The notes beneath the pieces are model-generated. The model made no database searches. It worked only from the letters and a program-made list of their open reading frames with translations, and was not told the origin of the DNA. From positions 1 through 43,536 of the forward strand of contig CAYXRN010000012.1 of assembly GCA_964467635.1 (NCBI GenBank): a DNA stretch of 43,536 nt, in the 5' to 3' direction. The DNA comes from FW021-bin31 sp964467635 (lineage in GTDB: Bacteria; Bacteroidota; Bacteroidia; Chitinophagales; Chitinophagaceae). Positions 43,519-43,536 of this stretch are shown here, in pieces (positions within the stretch are counted from its first letter, which is position 1; each line of letters starts with the position of its first letter). Position numbers and translations under genes: made by a program.

Positions 43519-43536
43519 CAAATGCCTAAAAAGGGG

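Noticed and set aside
1..43536. CRISPR array, prophage, insertion sequence or integron
   Set aside because: No spaced direct repeats, transposase, integrase or phage structural motifs were seen on either strand.

Overview
The window is a stretch of a Bacteroidota chromosome, most likely from a Chitinophagaceae- or Sphingobacteriia-like environmental bacterium. Supporting signs are a PorP/SprF-family protein, a BshA-type bacillithiol enzyme, a LytS/LytTR two-component pair, DUF4292, DUF2249 and SatD-family genes, an EnvC-like protein in a dut operon, promoter boxes of the Bacteroidota type (TTTG, about 20 nt, TAnnTTTG), and few recognisable Shine-Dalgarno sites. The genus cannot be settled by eye. 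Most of the window reads as ordinary core genome. There is no CRISPR array, rRNA operon, insertion sequence, integrase or prophage.

Layout, left to right. 1-5067: a truncated MATE exporter, a lone PorP/SprF gene, a dipeptide epimerase, then a leftward operon of a CD225/dispanin protein, DUF2752 and a secreted esterase. 5464-6827: a rightward two-gene unit of SatD-family protein and DUF3307 membrane protein, with inverted repeats at its start. 6921-11665: a sugar module of glucose-dehydrogenase-like enzyme, LacI regulator and cytoplasmic GH15 glucosidase. 11813-15921: dut, TPR lipoprotein, DUF4292 lipoprotein and an EnvC-like protein with a degenerate LytM domain. 15930-21984: bshA, glnS, prmA, plsY, an M48 lipoprotein peptidase and an AhpC-type peroxiredoxin. 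22076-25601: two ABC exporter half-transporters whose motifs predict an asymmetric heterodimer. 26045-29004: porin, lgt and a DUF2249 protein. 29391-36960: a leftward TolC, adaptor, RND pump series followed by a LytS-type kinase and LytTR regulator. 37359-43334: two small outer-membrane barrels, tmRNA, xylose isomerase and an FkbM-type methyltransferase, separated by two gene-poor, AT-rich stretches that look like decaying DNA.

How the genes work together. The GH15 enzyme probably frees glucose from intracellular glucans, the dehydrogenase may oxidise it, and LacI probably controls the set. The RND series is a complete tripartite drug-type pump, with a two-component pair downstream that may respond to envelope stress. 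The dut-to-envC series pairs nucleotide sanitation with envelope and cell-wall proteins. The least explained unit is SatD/DUF3307: the SatD product has a motif order reminiscent of nucleotide-cyclase-like folds plus a C-terminal helix-turn-helix, is translationally coupled to a polytopic membrane protein, and begins beside a perfect inverted repeat. I rate this the best candidate for an undescribed system. That reading is inference, and both protein families are already known by name.
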